Below are positions 18,018 to 27,343 of a DNA stretch of 63,849 nucleotides, one piece after another; position 1 is the stretch's first letter, and every line of letters starts with the position of its first letter. Source of the stretch: Paludibacterium sp. (GTDB taxonomy: Bacteria; Pseudomonadota; Gammaproteobacteria; Burkholderiales; Chromobacteriaceae). A program made the position numbers and the translations under genes. The notes under the pieces were generated by a model. It had not been told where the DNA came from, did no database searches, and saw only the letters and a list, made by a program, of their open reading frames with translations. The DNA lies in NCBI RefSeq assembly GCF_019232825.1, contig NZ_JAFAND010000088.1, positions 1-63,849 on the forward strand. The letters run 5' to 3'.

Positions 18018-19301
18018 CTAGCTTTCGTTTTCACCGCGCTCGCGCCAGGGCGCGACCCGAGGCAGCATGAGCAAACCCGGCACCGCCAGCACGAAGCACA
18101 ACAGGAAGAACATCGTCCAGCCGGCCGATTCGACCATATAGCCGGTGGCGGCGTTGGCCAGCGTGCGCGGCACCGCCGACAAGCTGGAAAACAGGGCAAA
18201 TTGGGTAGCGGTGTACGCTGGGTGGGTGCTACGCGCAATAAAGGCAACGAACGCCGCCGTGCCAAGCCCCACGCCGAGCGCTTCGAACCCGATCACGCCG
18301 GCAAGTTTGATCAACTCGGGCGCGCCCACATGATGAAACGGACCGGCGGACGCCAACAGCGCAAACCCCAGGATCGTCAGCCATTGCACTAGGCCGAACA
18401 CCCACAACGCCCGGTTGATGCCCATCTTCAACATCCATACCCCGCCGGCCAGACCACCGATCACGCTCGGCCACAGCCCCGCATGTTTGGCCACCAGGCC
18501 GATCTGCGACTTGGTGAACCCCATATCGAGATAAAACGGCGTGGCCAACGAGGTGGCCATACTGTCGCCCAATTTGTACAGGAAGATAAACAGCAGGATG
18601 GTCAGGGCCGGTCGCCAGCCGCCGCGGTGCACGAACTCATGGAAGGGCTCCCAAACGGCTTCGCGCAACGTCTTGGGCATACCGTGCACCAAAGACGGCT
18701 CCTTGGCCCACAGCGACAAGCCGACGCCTGGCAGCATGAACAAGGCCGTGATCCAAAACACGCTGCCCCATGGCAGATGGTCGGCCAACACCAGCGCCAA
18801 CGACCCCGGCACAAGGCTCGCGAGCCGATAGGCATTGATGTGCACGGTATTGCCAAGCCCCAGTTCACGGTCGCTGAGGATTTCACGCCGGAAAGCATCC
18901 AGCACGATATCCTGGCTCGCAGAAAAGAACGACACGCCCAGGGCGAGCCCCGCTATCGTCCACAGATCGGCCCGCGGGTCGAAAAAGCCAAACGCGCCGA
19001 TGCCGCCGATCAACAGGAGCTGACTGACCAGCATCCAGCCACGCCGGCGGCCAAGAAACGGCGGCACGAACCGGTCAAGCAACGGCGACCAGAGAAACTT
19101 CCAGGTAAACGGCAATTGAATCAGGGCGAACAGGCCAATCGCCTTGAGGTCCACCCCCGCGCCGCGCAGCCAGGCCGGCAAAAGGCTAATCAATACATAA
19201 AGCGGCAATCCGGAGGCAAAGCCGGTGAGAATGCAAGTCAACATGGGGCGCGAGAAAATCTCGCGCCGCACGCTGACCGCTTCCATTTCTGGCGAACTCA
19301 A
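18018..19301 (-). CDS. ampG: Muropeptide permease AmpG-like MFS transporter
   Basis: A 427-residue major facilitator protein with about 12 hydrophobic segments and the AmpG N-terminal block FASGLPLYVLISLLPAWLRGAGVDLKAIGLFALIQLPFTWKFLWSPLLDRF. AmpG imports GlcNAc-anhydroMurNAc peptides for cell-wall recycling. The set DAFRREILSDRELGLGNTVHI is also typical. It lies 21 bases downstream of metW, an arrangement frequent in Neisseriales although there is no metabolic link to methionine. Confidence 0.9.
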   Translation of the reverse strand: MSSPEMEAVSVRREIFSRPMLTCILTGFASGLPLYVLISLLPAWLRGAGVDLKAIGLFALIQLPFTWKFLWSPLLDRFVPPFLGRRRGWMLVSQLLLIGGIGAFGFFDPRADLWTIAGLALGVSFFSASQDIVLDAFRREILSDRELGLGNTVHINAYRLASLVPGSLALVLADHLPWGSVFWITALFMLPGVGLSLWAKEPSLVHGMPKTLREAVWEPFHEFVHRGGWRPALTILLFIFLYKLGDSMATSLATPFYLDMGFTKSQIGLVAKHAGLWPSVIGGLAGGVWMLKMGINRALWVFGLVQWLTILGFALLASAGPFHHVGAPELIKLAGVIGFEALGVGLGTAAFVAFIARSTHPAYTATQFALFSSLSAVPRTLANAATGYMVESAGWTMFFLLCFVLAVPGLLMLPRVAPWRERGENES

Positions 19302-19322
19302 TACAACTTCCTTGCAAACGGG

Positions 19323-19910
19323 CTAGAGGCCTACGCGATAGAAAGCCAGACTGCCCAACAAATTGGGGAGAAAACCGACGCGTCGACTGCCATCCATCAC
19401 CACACGCTCCAGCAGCCGGATGCCGTTCTTGGCGCACAGTGCTTCGAAATCGCCCAGCATGCACCAATGGATATTGGGGGTATCGTACCACTGATAAGGG
19501 ATGGTCTCCGACACCGGCATGCGTCCACGGAAAATCTGCCAGCGATTTTGCCAGTAACCGAAGTTAGGGAAAGTCACGATGGCCTCGCGCCCCACACGCA
19601 GCATTTCCAGCAGGATCTGCTCGGTATGGTGCATCGCCTGGATGGTCTGCGACAGAATGACCAGATCGAAGCTGCCATCGGTAAAGTCGGAGAGGCCAGT
19701 CTCCAAATCGCCCTGAATCGCCGACACGCCCGCGCCGACACAGCGCACCACGTTGTCGACATCGAGTTCCACGCCATAACCGCGGACTTGCTTGTGTTGT
19801 TGCAGCCAGGACAGCAAGGCGCCGTCACCGCACCCCAGATCCAGCACGCGCGCCCCGGGGCGCACCCAACCGGCGATCAGCTGCAGGTCGTTTCTCAACA
19901 GGGTTGTCAT
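19323..19910 (-). CDS. metW: MetW, methionine biosynthesis protein
   Basis: A 195-residue SAM-methyltransferase-fold protein. Motif I is [15 protein letters not shown] near 22-36, followed by GYGVELD and [14 protein letters not shown] near 100. MetW always accompanies metX in proteobacteria and is reported to activate the homoserine acetyl- or succinyltransferase. Start and metX stop overlap by four bases (ATGA), so the two are translationally coupled. Confidence 0.95.
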   Translation of the reverse strand: MTTLLRNDLQLIAGWVRPGARVLDLGCGDGALLSWLQQHKQVRGYGVELDVDNVVRCVGAGVSAIQGDLETGLSDFTDGSFDLVILSQTIQAMHHTEQILLEMLRVGREAIVTFPNFGYWQNRWQIFRGRMPVSETIPYQWYDTPNIHWCMLGDFEALCAKNGIRLLERVVMDGSRRVGFLPNLLGSLAFYRVGL

Positions 19911-21049
19911 GCTTGCACCTCCTCGGCGACACGGGACAAATAGCGCTGCATCAAGCGCACATAGGGGGGATCAAGCATCAAAAACGCGTCATGCCCGTGC
20001 GTGGAGACAATCTCGCCATAGGCCACCGGCCGGTCCGCCGCCACCAGCGCGCGGACCAATTCGCGCGAGCGTAGCGGCGAGAAACGCCAGTCGGAAGTAA
20101 AGCTGGCGACCAGATAACGTGCTTGCGATCGGCCAAGCGCGGCCACCAGATTATCGCCGTTGGGTTTGGCCGGATCGAAATAATCCAGCGCCTTGGTCAT
20201 CAGCAAATAGGTATTGGCGTCAAAGCGATCGGAAAACTTATCGCCCTGATAACGCAAATAGGACTCGATTTCGAACTCGACGTCGTAACCGAATTTGAAT
20301 TCCCCGGAGCGCAGCATACGGCCGAATTTCTCGCCCATGCCGTCATCGGACAGGTACGTGATATGGCCGAGCATGCGCGCCAAGCGCAAGCCACGTCGCG
20401 GCACCACACCGTGAGCGTAGAAATCGCCGCCATGGAATTCGGGGTCGCTAAGGATCGCCTGGCGCGCCACGTCGTTGAAGGCGATATTCTGCGCGGATAA
20501 CTTCGGTGCCGAGGCGATCACCAACGCATGCGCCACCCGCTCGGGGAAATCGATGCTCCATTGCAGCGCCTGCATGCCGCCCAAGCTGCCGCCGATCACC
20601 GCGGCCCATCGATCGATACCCAGCCGGTCGGCCAGCCGCGCCTGAGCGCGAACCCAGTCGGGCACGGTCATCAGCGGAAAGGTGGAACCCCAGGGCCGGC
20701 CTGTGTCGGGATTCACGCTCGCCGGCCCGGTGCTGCCGTGACAGCCGCCCAGATTGTTGACGCCGACGACGAAGAACCGCCGTGTATCGATGGGCTTGCC
20801 AGGCCCAACCATATTGTCCCACCAGCCGGTGGACTTATCGTCCCCGGCATAGTGGCCGGCGACGTGATGGTGGCCGGATAAGGCATGGCAAATCAGCACC
20901 GCGTTGCTCTTCGCGGCATTGAGTTCGCCATAGGTCTCGTAGCGCAGGCTGTAGGCGGGAAGCACCACACCGCAGGCCAGCTCGAGAGGGGTGGAAAAAT
21001 CCGCTTGTTGGGCGGTAACGGTGCCGACTGATTGTTCAGTATTGGACAT
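19907..21049 (-). CDS. metX: Homoserine O-acyltransferase
   Basis: A 380-residue alpha/beta hydrolase acting in methionine synthesis, transferring an acyl group to homoserine. The nucleophile is Ser155 in [12 protein letters not shown]; the Asp and His of the triad appear in FTSDWRFSP and STHGHDAFL near the C-terminus. [12 protein letters not shown] and [13 protein letters not shown] are family blocks. Acetyl versus succinyl donor cannot be safely told; metW-linked enzymes often use succinyl-CoA. A palindrome covers the ribosome binding region just upstream. Confidence 0.94.
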   Translation of the reverse strand: MSNTEQSVGTVTAQQADFSTPLELACGVVLPAYSLRYETYGELNAAKSNAVLICHALSGHHHVAGHYAGDDKSTGWWDNMVGPGKPIDTRRFFVVGVNNLGGCHGSTGPASVNPDTGRPWGSTFPLMTVPDWVRAQARLADRLGIDRWAAVIGGSLGGMQALQWSIDFPERVAHALVIASAPKLSAQNIAFNDVARQAILSDPEFHGGDFYAHGVVPRRGLRLARMLGHITYLSDDGMGEKFGRMLRSGEFKFGYDVEFEIESYLRYQGDKFSDRFDANTYLLMTKALDYFDPAKPNGDNLVAALGRSQARYLVASFTSDWRFSPLRSRELVRALVAADRPVAYGEIVSTHGHDAFLMLDPPYVRLMQRYLSRVAEEVQA

Positions 21050-21052
21050 GAG

Positions 21053-21067
21053 ACAGAGGCCCTCTGT
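21053..21067 (-). promoter_or_regulatory. Palindrome over the metX ribosome binding site
   Basis: ACAGAGG-C-CCTCTGT is a perfect 7-base inverted repeat ending 4 bases before the metX ATG (read on the minus strand). The only Shine-Dalgarno-like purines before metX are inside one arm, so the hairpin could mask them, or the DNA palindrome could be an operator. No riboswitch was recognised. Confidence 0.45.
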
Positions 21068-21177
21068 TTGGTTTTTGTCGGCGTCAAGGCATATTCGAAA
21101 TGAGTTTATAACGATACATGCGACTTGCGCGAGGGGTGGGTGGCACCGATAATCGCAACTTCACCACGGACTGCCCC

Positions 21178-21360
21178 ATGCTCGGACGACTTTTCAAACT
21201 GCTGCTGTTGGCCGGTCTCGCGACGGTACTCGTGCGCGCGCTGCTGAGCCCGGAACAGCGCGCGGGTCTGCACCGGCTATTTCAGACGCTGGCCTGGGCC
21301 TTGCTGGTCAGCGCGGCGTTGATGGTTGCGCTCAGCCTCACACGCGTTGTTTCCCTCTGA
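21178..21360 (+). CDS. Small two-helix membrane protein, MIGRI-like
   Basis: A 60-residue protein starting MLGRLFKLLLLAGLATVLVRAL, with a second hydrophobic stretch at about 36-56 and a short charged linker (SPEQRAGLHR) between them. It resembles the small Neisseriales family named 'protein MIGRI' after its first residues; that identification is from memory and tentative. The upstream in-frame start at 21118 lacks support. It lies 18 bases before the radical SAM gene and is probably cotranscribed with it. Function unknown. Confidence 0.65.
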   Translation: MLGRLFKLLLLAGLATVLVRALLSPEQRAGLHRLFQTLAWALLVSAALMVALSLTRVVSL

Positions 21361-21378
21361 TTTCGCCGTTTTCCAACT

Positions 21379-22296
21379 ATGGATATCTCCCATTTCGTAC
21401 ACACTTTCGGCCGCTACCTGAAAGATCGCTTCGGCGAGCGGGTGCACAAGCTGTCGCTGGCCGGCGATTTCACCTGTCCGAATCGCGACGGCACCTTGGG
21501 CCGGGGCGGCTGCACCTTTTGTAACGTCAGGAGCTTCGGCCGTGCCGCCGATCAGTTGTCGATCGGCGCGCAGATCGGCAAGGAAAAAGACAAGACAGAC
21601 CGCGCACGACGTTACCTGGCCTATTTTCAGGCGTACACCAGCACCTATGCCGAGGTGGAGACCTTGCGGCGCGCGTATGAGGAAGCGCTGGCCCAGACCG
21701 ATATCGTCGGTCTGTGTGTCGGAACCCGCCCCGATTGCGTACCCGATGCCGTGCTCGATTTGCTCGCCGGCTATCGTGCACGCGGATTGGAAGTCTGGTT
21801 GGAGCTTGGATTGCAAAGCGCCCACGCGCAAACGCTTGCGGCGATCAACCGCGGTCACGGCATGGCCGCCTACCGCGATGCCGTGACGCGATGCCGGGCG
21901 CGCGGGCTGAATCTGTGTACCCATCTGATTGTCGGCTTGCCGGGCGAGACCACCGCGATGATGCATGACACGCTGGCGCAGGTGCTGTCGCTGGGCGTGG
22001 AAGGCTTGAAGCTGCATCCGCTGATGATCGTGAAAGGCAGCCGCATGGCGGCACAGTTCCGCCGCGGGGAGGTGGCGCCGTTGACGCTTGCCGAGTATGC
22101 AGACCTTGCCGCCGACCTCATCCGTCATACACCGCCTGAAGTGGTGTTCCATCGCGTCTCCGCCACCGCGCAGGCACCGACACTGATCGCACCGGACTGG
22201 TGCGCACCACGCTGGTCAGGCATGCAAGCCATTGCCGACCGGCTCGCGCGGCTTGGCGCGCAAGGTAGCGCGCTTGGCCGCCCTTGGGTGGCATGA
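21379..22296 (+). CDS. Radical SAM protein, YhcC/TIGR01212 family
   Basis: A 305-residue radical SAM protein. The cluster-binding cysteines are in CPNRDGTLGRGGCTFCN near 34-50, the family's extended spacing (Cys-x10-Cys-x2-Cys). Further blocks are YFQAYTSTYA, GTRPDCVPD, ELGLQSAH and THLIVGLPGETTAMM, all typical of YhcC. The reaction is not known. It resembles the N-terminal part of Elp3-like enzymes but has no acetyltransferase domain. Confidence 0.88.
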   Translation: MDISHFVHTFGRYLKDRFGERVHKLSLAGDFTCPNRDGTLGRGGCTFCNVRSFGRAADQLSIGAQIGKEKDKTDRARRYLAYFQAYTSTYAEVETLRRAYEEALAQTDIVGLCVGTRPDCVPDAVLDLLAGYRARGLEVWLELGLQSAHAQTLAAINRGHGMAAYRDAVTRCRARGLNLCTHLIVGLPGETTAMMHDTLAQVLSLGVEGLKLHPLMIVKGSRMAAQFRRGEVAPLTLAEYADLAADLIRHTPPEVVFHRVSATAQAPTLIAPDWCAPRWSGMQAIADRLARLGAQGSALGRPWVA

Positions 22297-22391
22297 GAAT
22301 CATTTCCCGTCTACTGTCAGAATGATGGACTTCGTCCGACTCATCGACAAGGAGCCCGGCATTCGCCCGGCTCTGCATTGGGAGATACGTC

Positions 22392-23309
22392 ATGCTGATT
22401 CGCCATCCGGAGGACATCGCGCCCTCCGAGATCACACCGCTGCGCACCTATCTCAACCGGCGTCAATTCATGCTGGCTGGCGCCGCCGGATTGCTGATGG
22501 CCAGCGACGCCTTCGCCGCGTTGTCGTTCAAAAAAGGCATCAGCGCGCTTGCCGCCAACGACAAGCCCAACAGCCTGAACGACATTACCCACTACAACAA
22601 CTACTACGAATTCGGCAGCGACAAGGCCGACCCGGCCCAGTACGCCGGGGTGTTGAAAACCCGCCCCTGGAACGTCGTCGTGGACGGTGCGGTGGAAAAA
22701 CCGCGCGCCTTCGACATCGATACGCTGCTGCGCATGCCGTTGGAAGAGCGCATTTACCGCCACCGCTGCGTCGAAGGCTGGTCGATGGTGATTCCTTGGG
22801 TTGGTTTCCCGCTCGCCGCCTTGCTCAAGCAAATGAAACCGACATCCAAAGCGCGTTATGTCGCCTTTGAAACGCTCAGTCGTCCAAGCGAGATGCCCGG
22901 CATGGCCGAAGGGCTGCTGGCTTGGCCATACCGCGAGGGGCTGCGCATCGATGAAGCCATGCATCCGCTGACACTGTTGGCGGTCGGCCTGTACGGCAAT
23001 GTGCTGCCCAACCAGAATGGCGCGCCGATCCGTCTGGTCGTGCCGTGGAAATACGGTTTCAAGAGCATCAAGTCCATCGTGCGCATCCATCTGACCGACA
23101 CGCCGCCGCAAACCAGCTGGAACCTGGCGGCGCCCAACGAATACGGCTTCTACTCCAACGTCAATCCCGGCGTCGATCACCCGCGGTGGAGTCAGGCGAC
23201 CGAACGGCGCATCGGCGAATTCCTGCGTCGTCCCACGCTGATGTTCAACGGCTATGGCGGCCAGGTCGCGTCGCTATACCAGGGCATGGATCTGCGTAAA
23301 AACTTTTAG
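22392..23309 (+). CDS. msrP: Periplasmic methionine sulfoxide reductase, catalytic subunit
   Basis: A 305-residue molybdopterin enzyme (formerly YedY) that repairs oxidised methionines in periplasmic proteins. A Tat signal is visible: NRRQFMLAG at 22-30 with cleavage expected near 42 (DAFA-AL). Cys126 in [15 protein letters not shown] is the molybdenum ligand. The C-terminal [14 protein letters not shown] and [11 protein letters not shown] are family blocks. GGAGA precedes the ATG at good distance. It is directly followed by msrQ, its haem-containing electron donor. Confidence 0.95.
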   Translation: MLIRHPEDIAPSEITPLRTYLNRRQFMLAGAAGLLMASDAFAALSFKKGISALAANDKPNSLNDITHYNNYYEFGSDKADPAQYAGVLKTRPWNVVVDGAVEKPRAFDIDTLLRMPLEERIYRHRCVEGWSMVIPWVGFPLAALLKQMKPTSKARYVAFETLSRPSEMPGMAEGLLAWPYREGLRIDEAMHPLTLLAVGLYGNVLPNQNGAPIRLVVPWKYGFKSIKSIVRIHLTDTPPQTSWNLAAPNEYGFYSNVNPGVDHPRWSQATERRIGEFLRRPTLMFNGYGGQVASLYQGMDLRKNF

Positions 23310-23316
23310 GACCCTC

Positions 23317-23958
23317 ATGGCACATCCCATTTCCAACCCGCCGCTTGCCGTGGTCAAAACCCTGCTGTTCGTGCTTGCCCTCATCCCTTGCGCGCGCACC
23401 CTATTGACGGTCATCCAGGGCCAGGCGATCGATCCGGTGGCGTTCATGACCCATGCCACCGGTGATTGGACGTTAATCTTTCTGATGCTGACGCTGGCCA
23501 TCACGCCGCTGCGCCGCTTGGGCGCGCCCGGCTGGATCGTTCGCTTGCGCCGCATGCTGGGATTGTTCGCCTTCTTCTACGGATGCCTACATTTCGCCAT
23601 TTATCTGGTGCTGGACCAATTTTTCAACCCGGCGGCCATCGCCCACGATGTGGTCAAGCGGCCATTCATCACCGCCGGCTTCACGGCGCTACTGCTGATG
23701 ACGCCGTTGGCCATCACCTCGACCGACGGTTGGATACGGCGCCTGAAGCGCCATTGGGCGCGGCTGCACCGCCTGGTGTACGCCGTGGCACTTCTTGGCG
23801 TCGTGCATTACTGGTGGCTGGTCAAACGCGACCTGCGCCAGCCGATACTGTTTGCCGCCATCCTGGCCGTGCTGCTGGGGCTGCGTCTGATCTGGGCGGT
23901 TCACCGGCGCTGGCAAGCAAAAAAGCCGTGCCCATCGAGGCACGGCCTGGTTAACTGA
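23317..23958 (+). CDS. msrQ: MsrQ haem-binding membrane subunit
   Basis: A 213-residue inner-membrane protein with about six hydrophobic segments (formerly YedZ). It passes electrons from the quinone pool to MsrP. Haem-ligand histidines lie in the helices with YGCLHFAIYL and LHRLVYAVALLGVVHYWWLVK. The start is ATG at 23317, 7 bases after the msrP stop and preceded by AGGA; an in-frame start inside msrP was rejected. Its last codons double as the hairpin of a terminator for the convergent hsp20 gene. Confidence 0.93.
   Translation: MAHPISNPPLAVVKTLLFVLALIPCARTLLTVIQGQAIDPVAFMTHATGDWTLIFLMLTLAITPLRRLGAPGWIVRLRRMLGLFAFFYGCLHFAIYLVLDQFFNPAAIAHDVVKRPFITAGFTALLLMTPLAITSTDGWIRRLKRHWARLHRLVYAVALLGVVHYWWLVKRDLRQPILFAAILAVLLGLRLIWAVHRRWQAKKPCPSRHGLVN
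23919..23946 (-). terminator. Terminator of hsp20, embedded in msrQ coding end
   Basis: Read on the minus strand, GCCGTGCC - 6-base loop - GGCACGGC is followed by six T's. It lies 20 bases past the hsp20 stop but inside the last codons of msrQ. On the plus strand no T run follows, so it acts for hsp20 only. Confidence 0.85.
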
Positions 23959-23966
23959 AACACGTC

Positions 23967-24389
23967 TTACTTGACGGCAATGCGCCGTGTGCTCGCCTTT
24001 TCGCGTTTCGGCAAAATCAGTGTCAACACGCCATCCTTGAACTCGGCGTCGGCGCCGCTCTCGTCGACGTCTTGCGCCAGTTGGAAGGTACGCGAGATTT
24101 GGCCAAAATAGCGCTCGGCGCGCAGGACCTTTTCGCCCTCGCGCGTTTCGGACTCACGCTTGACTTCGGCGGTCAACGAAACGCGGTTGCCGTCCACTTG
24201 AACCTGGATATCCTCTTTCTTCACACCGGGCATCTCGGCGAGCACCGTGTAAGCCTTCTCGTCTTCCTTGACGTCCAGTTTGATGCTGGCGCCAAGCTCG
24301 GACTCAAAAGACAGCGGCCGCACGAAAAAGCCTTTCAGCATATCGTCGAACAGAGGCTCCAGACCGGAACGACGAATCAGTTGATTCAT
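23967..24389 (-). CDS. Small heat shock protein, Hsp20 family
   Basis: A 140-residue alpha-crystallin-type chaperone that holds unfolding proteins. The crystallin domain is about 38-130, with IKLDVKEDEKAYTVLAEMPGVKKEDIQV and the A-x-x-x-n-G-V-L motif as AEFKDGVLTLILPK. A C-terminal I-x-V (IAV) tail serves oligomerisation. The start is ATG 24389, preceded by AAGGAG at 8 bases; a start 10 codons upstream was rejected. It has a possible promoter at 24452-24479 and its own terminator. Confidence 0.93.
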   Translation of the reverse strand: MNQLIRRSGLEPLFDDMLKGFFVRPLSFESELGASIKLDVKEDEKAYTVLAEMPGVKKEDIQVQVDGNRVSLTAEVKRESETREGEKVLRAERYFGQISRTFQLAQDVDESGADAEFKDGVLTLILPKREKASTRRIAVK

Positions 24390-24451
24390 GGCTACGCTCC
24401 TTTCACTCAACGGTTGCAACGTGGCGGGATGTTCCCGCTACCGCACTTTTG

Positions 24452-24479
24452 TAGATATGTCCGGATGCCGCGGAGTCAA
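24452..24479 (-). promoter_or_regulatory. Possible hsp20 promoter
   Basis: On the minus strand TTGACT, 16 bases, TATCTA resembles a housekeeping promoter. The same stretch also reads CTTGAC, 12 bases, GGACATAT, which partly fits a heat-shock (sigma-32) promoter. The leader of about 55 bases contains a small hairpin (24424-24438) upstream of the ribosome binding site. Confidence 0.4.
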
Positions 24480-24562
24480 GCGGCTACTTTATGCCATTTG
24501 ATTGACATCAATTGCTTCAGGTTGCCGTAAAATGGCGGCTTATTCAGTCCAACGAGCCCGTC

Positions 24563-25039
24563 ATGAGCAAAGCCCCGGTTACCCAAGCGATCCGCGTATT
24601 GCGCGAACATCAGGTCGCCTTCAGCGAACATCTGTACAAGTATGAGGAACGCGGCGGCACCACCGTATCGGCGCGAGAATTAGGTGTCGACGAGCATTGC
24701 GTCATCAAGACATTGATCATGGAAGACGAGCAGCGTAAGCCGTTGATCGTCTTGATGCATGGCGACAAAGAGGTGTCGACGCGCAACCTGGCGCGCCAGA
24801 TCGGCGTCAAGCACGTCGAGCCGTGCGACCCGAAAACCGCCGACAAGCACAGCGGCTATCAAGTCGGCGGCACGAGCCCGTTCGGCACCCGGCACGCTAT
24901 GCCGGTCTATATGGAAGCCAGCATTGCCGCGCTGCCGCGGATTTACATCAACGGCGGCAAACGCGGTTTTCTGGTCGGCATCACTCCGGCGGACCTATGC
25001 CGCGTGCTGCAGCCGGTCAGCGTCGATGTTGCGGTTTAG
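24563..25039 (+). CDS. ybaK: Cys-tRNA(Pro)/Cys-tRNA(Cys) deacylase, YbaK family
   Basis: A 158-residue trans-editing deacylase that removes mischarged cysteine from tRNA-Pro. Family blocks are VIKTLIMEDEQRKPLIVLMHGDKEV, the KH region, GYQVGGTSPFGTRHAMPVYME near 100-120, and YINGGKRGFLVGI. The start is ATG 24563; 17 upstream codons in the same frame lack support. It is divergent from hsp20 and converges on the iron-transport genes with a dispersed repeat between. Confidence 0.92.
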   Translation: MSKAPVTQAIRVLREHQVAFSEHLYKYEERGGTTVSARELGVDEHCVIKTLIMEDEQRKPLIVLMHGDKEVSTRNLARQIGVKHVEPCDPKTADKHSGYQVGGTSPFGTRHAMPVYMEASIAALPRIYINGGKRGFLVGITPADLCRVLQPVSVDVAV

Positions 25040-25044
25040 AACCG

Positions 25045-25108
25045 CTAACAGAACACGTTTCGCGGTTGGGTAGCACGGCCCCAGTACCCGCACAAGCCGT
25101 GCATTGCC
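25045..25108 (-). repeat. Dispersed intergenic repeat, family B, copy 1
   Basis: Read on the minus strand it starts GGCAATGCACGGCTTGTGCG and ends GTGTTCTGTTAG. Its last 30 bases match 59294-59323 with two mismatches. Relative to that copy it lacks about 20 bases that form a hairpin. It fills most of the gap between ybaK and the convergent ftrD-like gene. Confidence 0.75.
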
Positions 25109-25154
25109 GATACAAGACCTGAGCAGATGCCTTGCCAGGGCTTTTGTTAGAGAT

Positions 25155-26519
25155 TCAAGTCCACCATAGCAACCACCAGCTGGCATCGACCAAAGCCAAA
25201 GCCAGCGCCAGCGGCACAAGCGCCGGAATACGCCGCCCGCGCCAGCGGCCGACGATGCCCCAGCCAAGGCGCAGGCACCACAGGTTGGCGCCGGCCAACA
25301 GACCGACGCGCAGCGGCAGCACCCACCACAGCGGCACGCCCTCGGCCTTGAGCAAAGACACCGTCAACGCCGACAGTCCGAGAAACACGCCGCATGCGGC
25401 CAACGGAATCAAACTTTGCGTCAAATGGTGGAAGCGCTGCCGCCGCCAGGGCCCAGCCAGCCGCACCGATACGGCCAGCAGCAATGCCAGTACGGTTCCC
25501 ATCAGCAGCGCGGCCGTCAGGATATAGGCGATCAAGACGGCGCCATCGAGCCAAGTCAGGCTATCGTTGACTTGGGGGTAGTGCGTCAACAGCCACCACG
25601 GCGCATCATCGGCCAACGGCCATAAGACGCCGCGGTTGGCCAGCCAGTCGGCCAGCCAAAGCTTGACGGCGACGAACACGTCGCTGTTGGTCCAGTGAAA
25701 CGCGCCAAGCGCGATGCCAAGCAAACCATAAAGTATCAGCGCGCTTTGCCAGCCATTGCTGTCTTTCTCCGCGAGTTCGATCACCTCGTGCCCCCAAGGC
25801 CGCGCGGTGAGTGCGATCGCTCCACGGTGCCCGCTGCAACGCCCGCACATGTGGCAACCGCTATTGCCCTGCATATGGCGCAACGGCATCAGCGGCGCGC
25901 AATCGACCGAGCGGATCGGAATAATCCCCGCCCCCGCCGCCTTCCAGGCCGACTCGTCAACGCGGTAATGCAGCGGCGACAGCTTGGACAGCAAGGCAAA
26001 CACCCCGTTGACCGGGCACAGATGGCGGCACCAGGCACGCTTGCCACGGGTATAAACAAGCCCCACGGCAATCGCGGCCACGGTCGAACCGCCCAGTACC
26101 AGCAAGGCGGGACGCGGATACTGATAGACGCTGACCATCTGACCGTAGAGCGTGGTCATGGCAAAAGCGACGAACGGCCAGCCGCCCCAGCGCATCCAGC
26201 GCGGGATGGCGCGGCCGAGGCCGCGCTTCGCCGCCCACTCCGACAAAGCGCCTTCAGGGCACAGCACGCCGCACCATAGCCGGCCGAACAGCACCATGCT
26301 GACCAGGACGAACGGCCACCAGATCCCCCAAAACACGAATTGGGCAAAAAGCGTCAGATTATTGAGAATGCGCGCGCTGTCGTCCGGCAACGCGAGGCAA
26401 GCGGGCGCGATCAGCAGAAAACCATAGACCAGCACCACCAGCCATTGCAGGCGGCGAATCAGCCGCGCATGATCGCGCAGCCAATCGCCGGATTGAATCA
26501 AAAATGCTTGCATGGTCAT
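25155..26519 (-). CDS. ftrD: FtrD-like polyferredoxin membrane protein
   Basis: A 454-residue membrane protein with several hydrophobic segments and NapH-like iron-sulfur motifs: LWCGVLCPEGALSEW near 82-96, WCRHLCPVNGVFALLSKLSP near 163-182, and GCHMCGRCSGHRG near 220-232. In the FtrABCD system of Bordetella/Burkholderia, FtrD is thought to accept or dispose of electrons from ferrous iron oxidation during uptake. Its ATG overlaps the stop of ftrC by four bases. Position and order (ftrA-B-C-D) support the assignment. Confidence 0.85.
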   Translation of the reverse strand: MTMQAFLIQSGDWLRDHARLIRRLQWLVVLVYGFLLIAPACLALPDDSARILNNLTLFAQFVFWGIWWPFVLVSMVLFGRLWCGVLCPEGALSEWAAKRGLGRAIPRWMRWGGWPFVAFAMTTLYGQMVSVYQYPRPALLVLGGSTVAAIAVGLVYTRGKRAWCRHLCPVNGVFALLSKLSPLHYRVDESAWKAAGAGIIPIRSVDCAPLMPLRHMQGNSGCHMCGRCSGHRGAIALTARPWGHEVIELAEKDSNGWQSALILYGLLGIALGAFHWTNSDVFVAVKLWLADWLANRGVLWPLADDAPWWLLTHYPQVNDSLTWLDGAVLIAYILTAALLMGTVLALLLAVSVRLAGPWRRQRFHHLTQSLIPLAACGVFLGLSALTVSLLKAEGVPLWWVLPLRVGLLAGANLWCLRLGWGIVGRWRGRRIPALVPLALALALVDASWWLLWWT

Positions 26520-27331
26520 GCCCGGCTACGGCGCCCCGGGCGCAGCATGCCCCAGACGCCCGCCCAGAACAGGGCATAGGCGATCAGGCTGGTCAACGCG
26601 GGATGCGCGCGATAACCGGTCAATGCCGCCAGTACGCCGCCCAGCGCGCTGCCATCGTCGATCACGCGCGAACTATCCCACACAGGATCGAGCAACGGCG
26701 GCAGCCAATCCATGGAAATCATCTTCTCGACACCGCTGACGAACAACGATGCCGCCAGCAGCAGCAACATCATCTCGGTCACGCGGAAGAACACGCGCCA
26801 GGACAGCAGCTTGCTGCCCAACTGCAGCAAACCGTACATCGCCAGCGCCAACGCGAACCCGGCGAGCCCAGCCAAGGCCAGACCGGCGAATGTCGAGCGG
26901 TCGGCGGCCGCCAGCGTGCCATAGAGGAATACCACGGCTTCGCTGCCTTCGCGGCCAACCGCCAACGCAGCCAGGATCAGCACACCCCACCAGTTCTCGC
27001 GCTCGGCTTGTGCGGAAAGGCCGCTCTCGAGATCGCGTTTGAGCGAGCGGCCGTGGCGCCGCATCCACAGCACCATTTGCACGATCAGCGCGCAAGCCAC
27101 CAGCACCATGCCGAGCTGGAAGTAATCCTGCTTTTCGGCGAAGACCTCGCTAGCGGCGAATAGACCGGCCGCCAACAGCACTGCCAACGCGAGTCCGGCC
27201 AGCACGCCCCCCCACAGGAACAGCCGGCCGCGCGCCGCGGCCGGATTCTGTCGCAGCCAGGCACTCAGAATACCGACCACCAGCATGGCCTCGATACTCT
27301 CGCGCCACACAATGAACAACGTCTGACCCAT
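26516..27331 (-). CDS. ftrC: FTR1-family iron permease
   Basis: A 271-residue permease with seven predicted hydrophobic segments. Two iron-binding R-E-x-x-E motifs are intact: WRESIEAMLVVG at residues 9-20 and AVGREGSEAVVFLYG near 120-134. FTR1 proteins carry ferric iron made at the membrane by an oxidase or cupredoxin partner. It lies 12 bases after the cupredoxin gene and overlaps the polyferredoxin gene. Confidence 0.93.
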   Translation of the reverse strand: MGQTLFIVWRESIEAMLVVGILSAWLRQNPAAARGRLFLWGGVLAGLALAVLLAAGLFAASEVFAEKQDYFQLGMVLVACALIVQMVLWMRRHGRSLKRDLESGLSAQAERENWWGVLILAALAVGREGSEAVVFLYGTLAAADRSTFAGLALAGLAGFALALAMYGLLQLGSKLLSWRVFFRVTEMMLLLLAASLFVSGVEKMISMDWLPPLLDPVWDSSRVIDDGSALGGVLAALTGYRAHPALTSLIAYALFWAGVWGMLRPGRRSRA

Positions 27332-27343
27332 CGCCTTCTCCCG

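Noticed and set aside
18483-19943. Open frame of 486 codons opposite ampG and metW
   Set aside because: Same reason: it spans two well-identified genes on the other strand and has shadow-type composition.
23254-23316. Longer N-terminus for MsrQ starting inside msrP
   Set aside because: ATG 23317 has an AGGA site, and the hydrophobic N-terminus begins there as in other MsrQ proteins.
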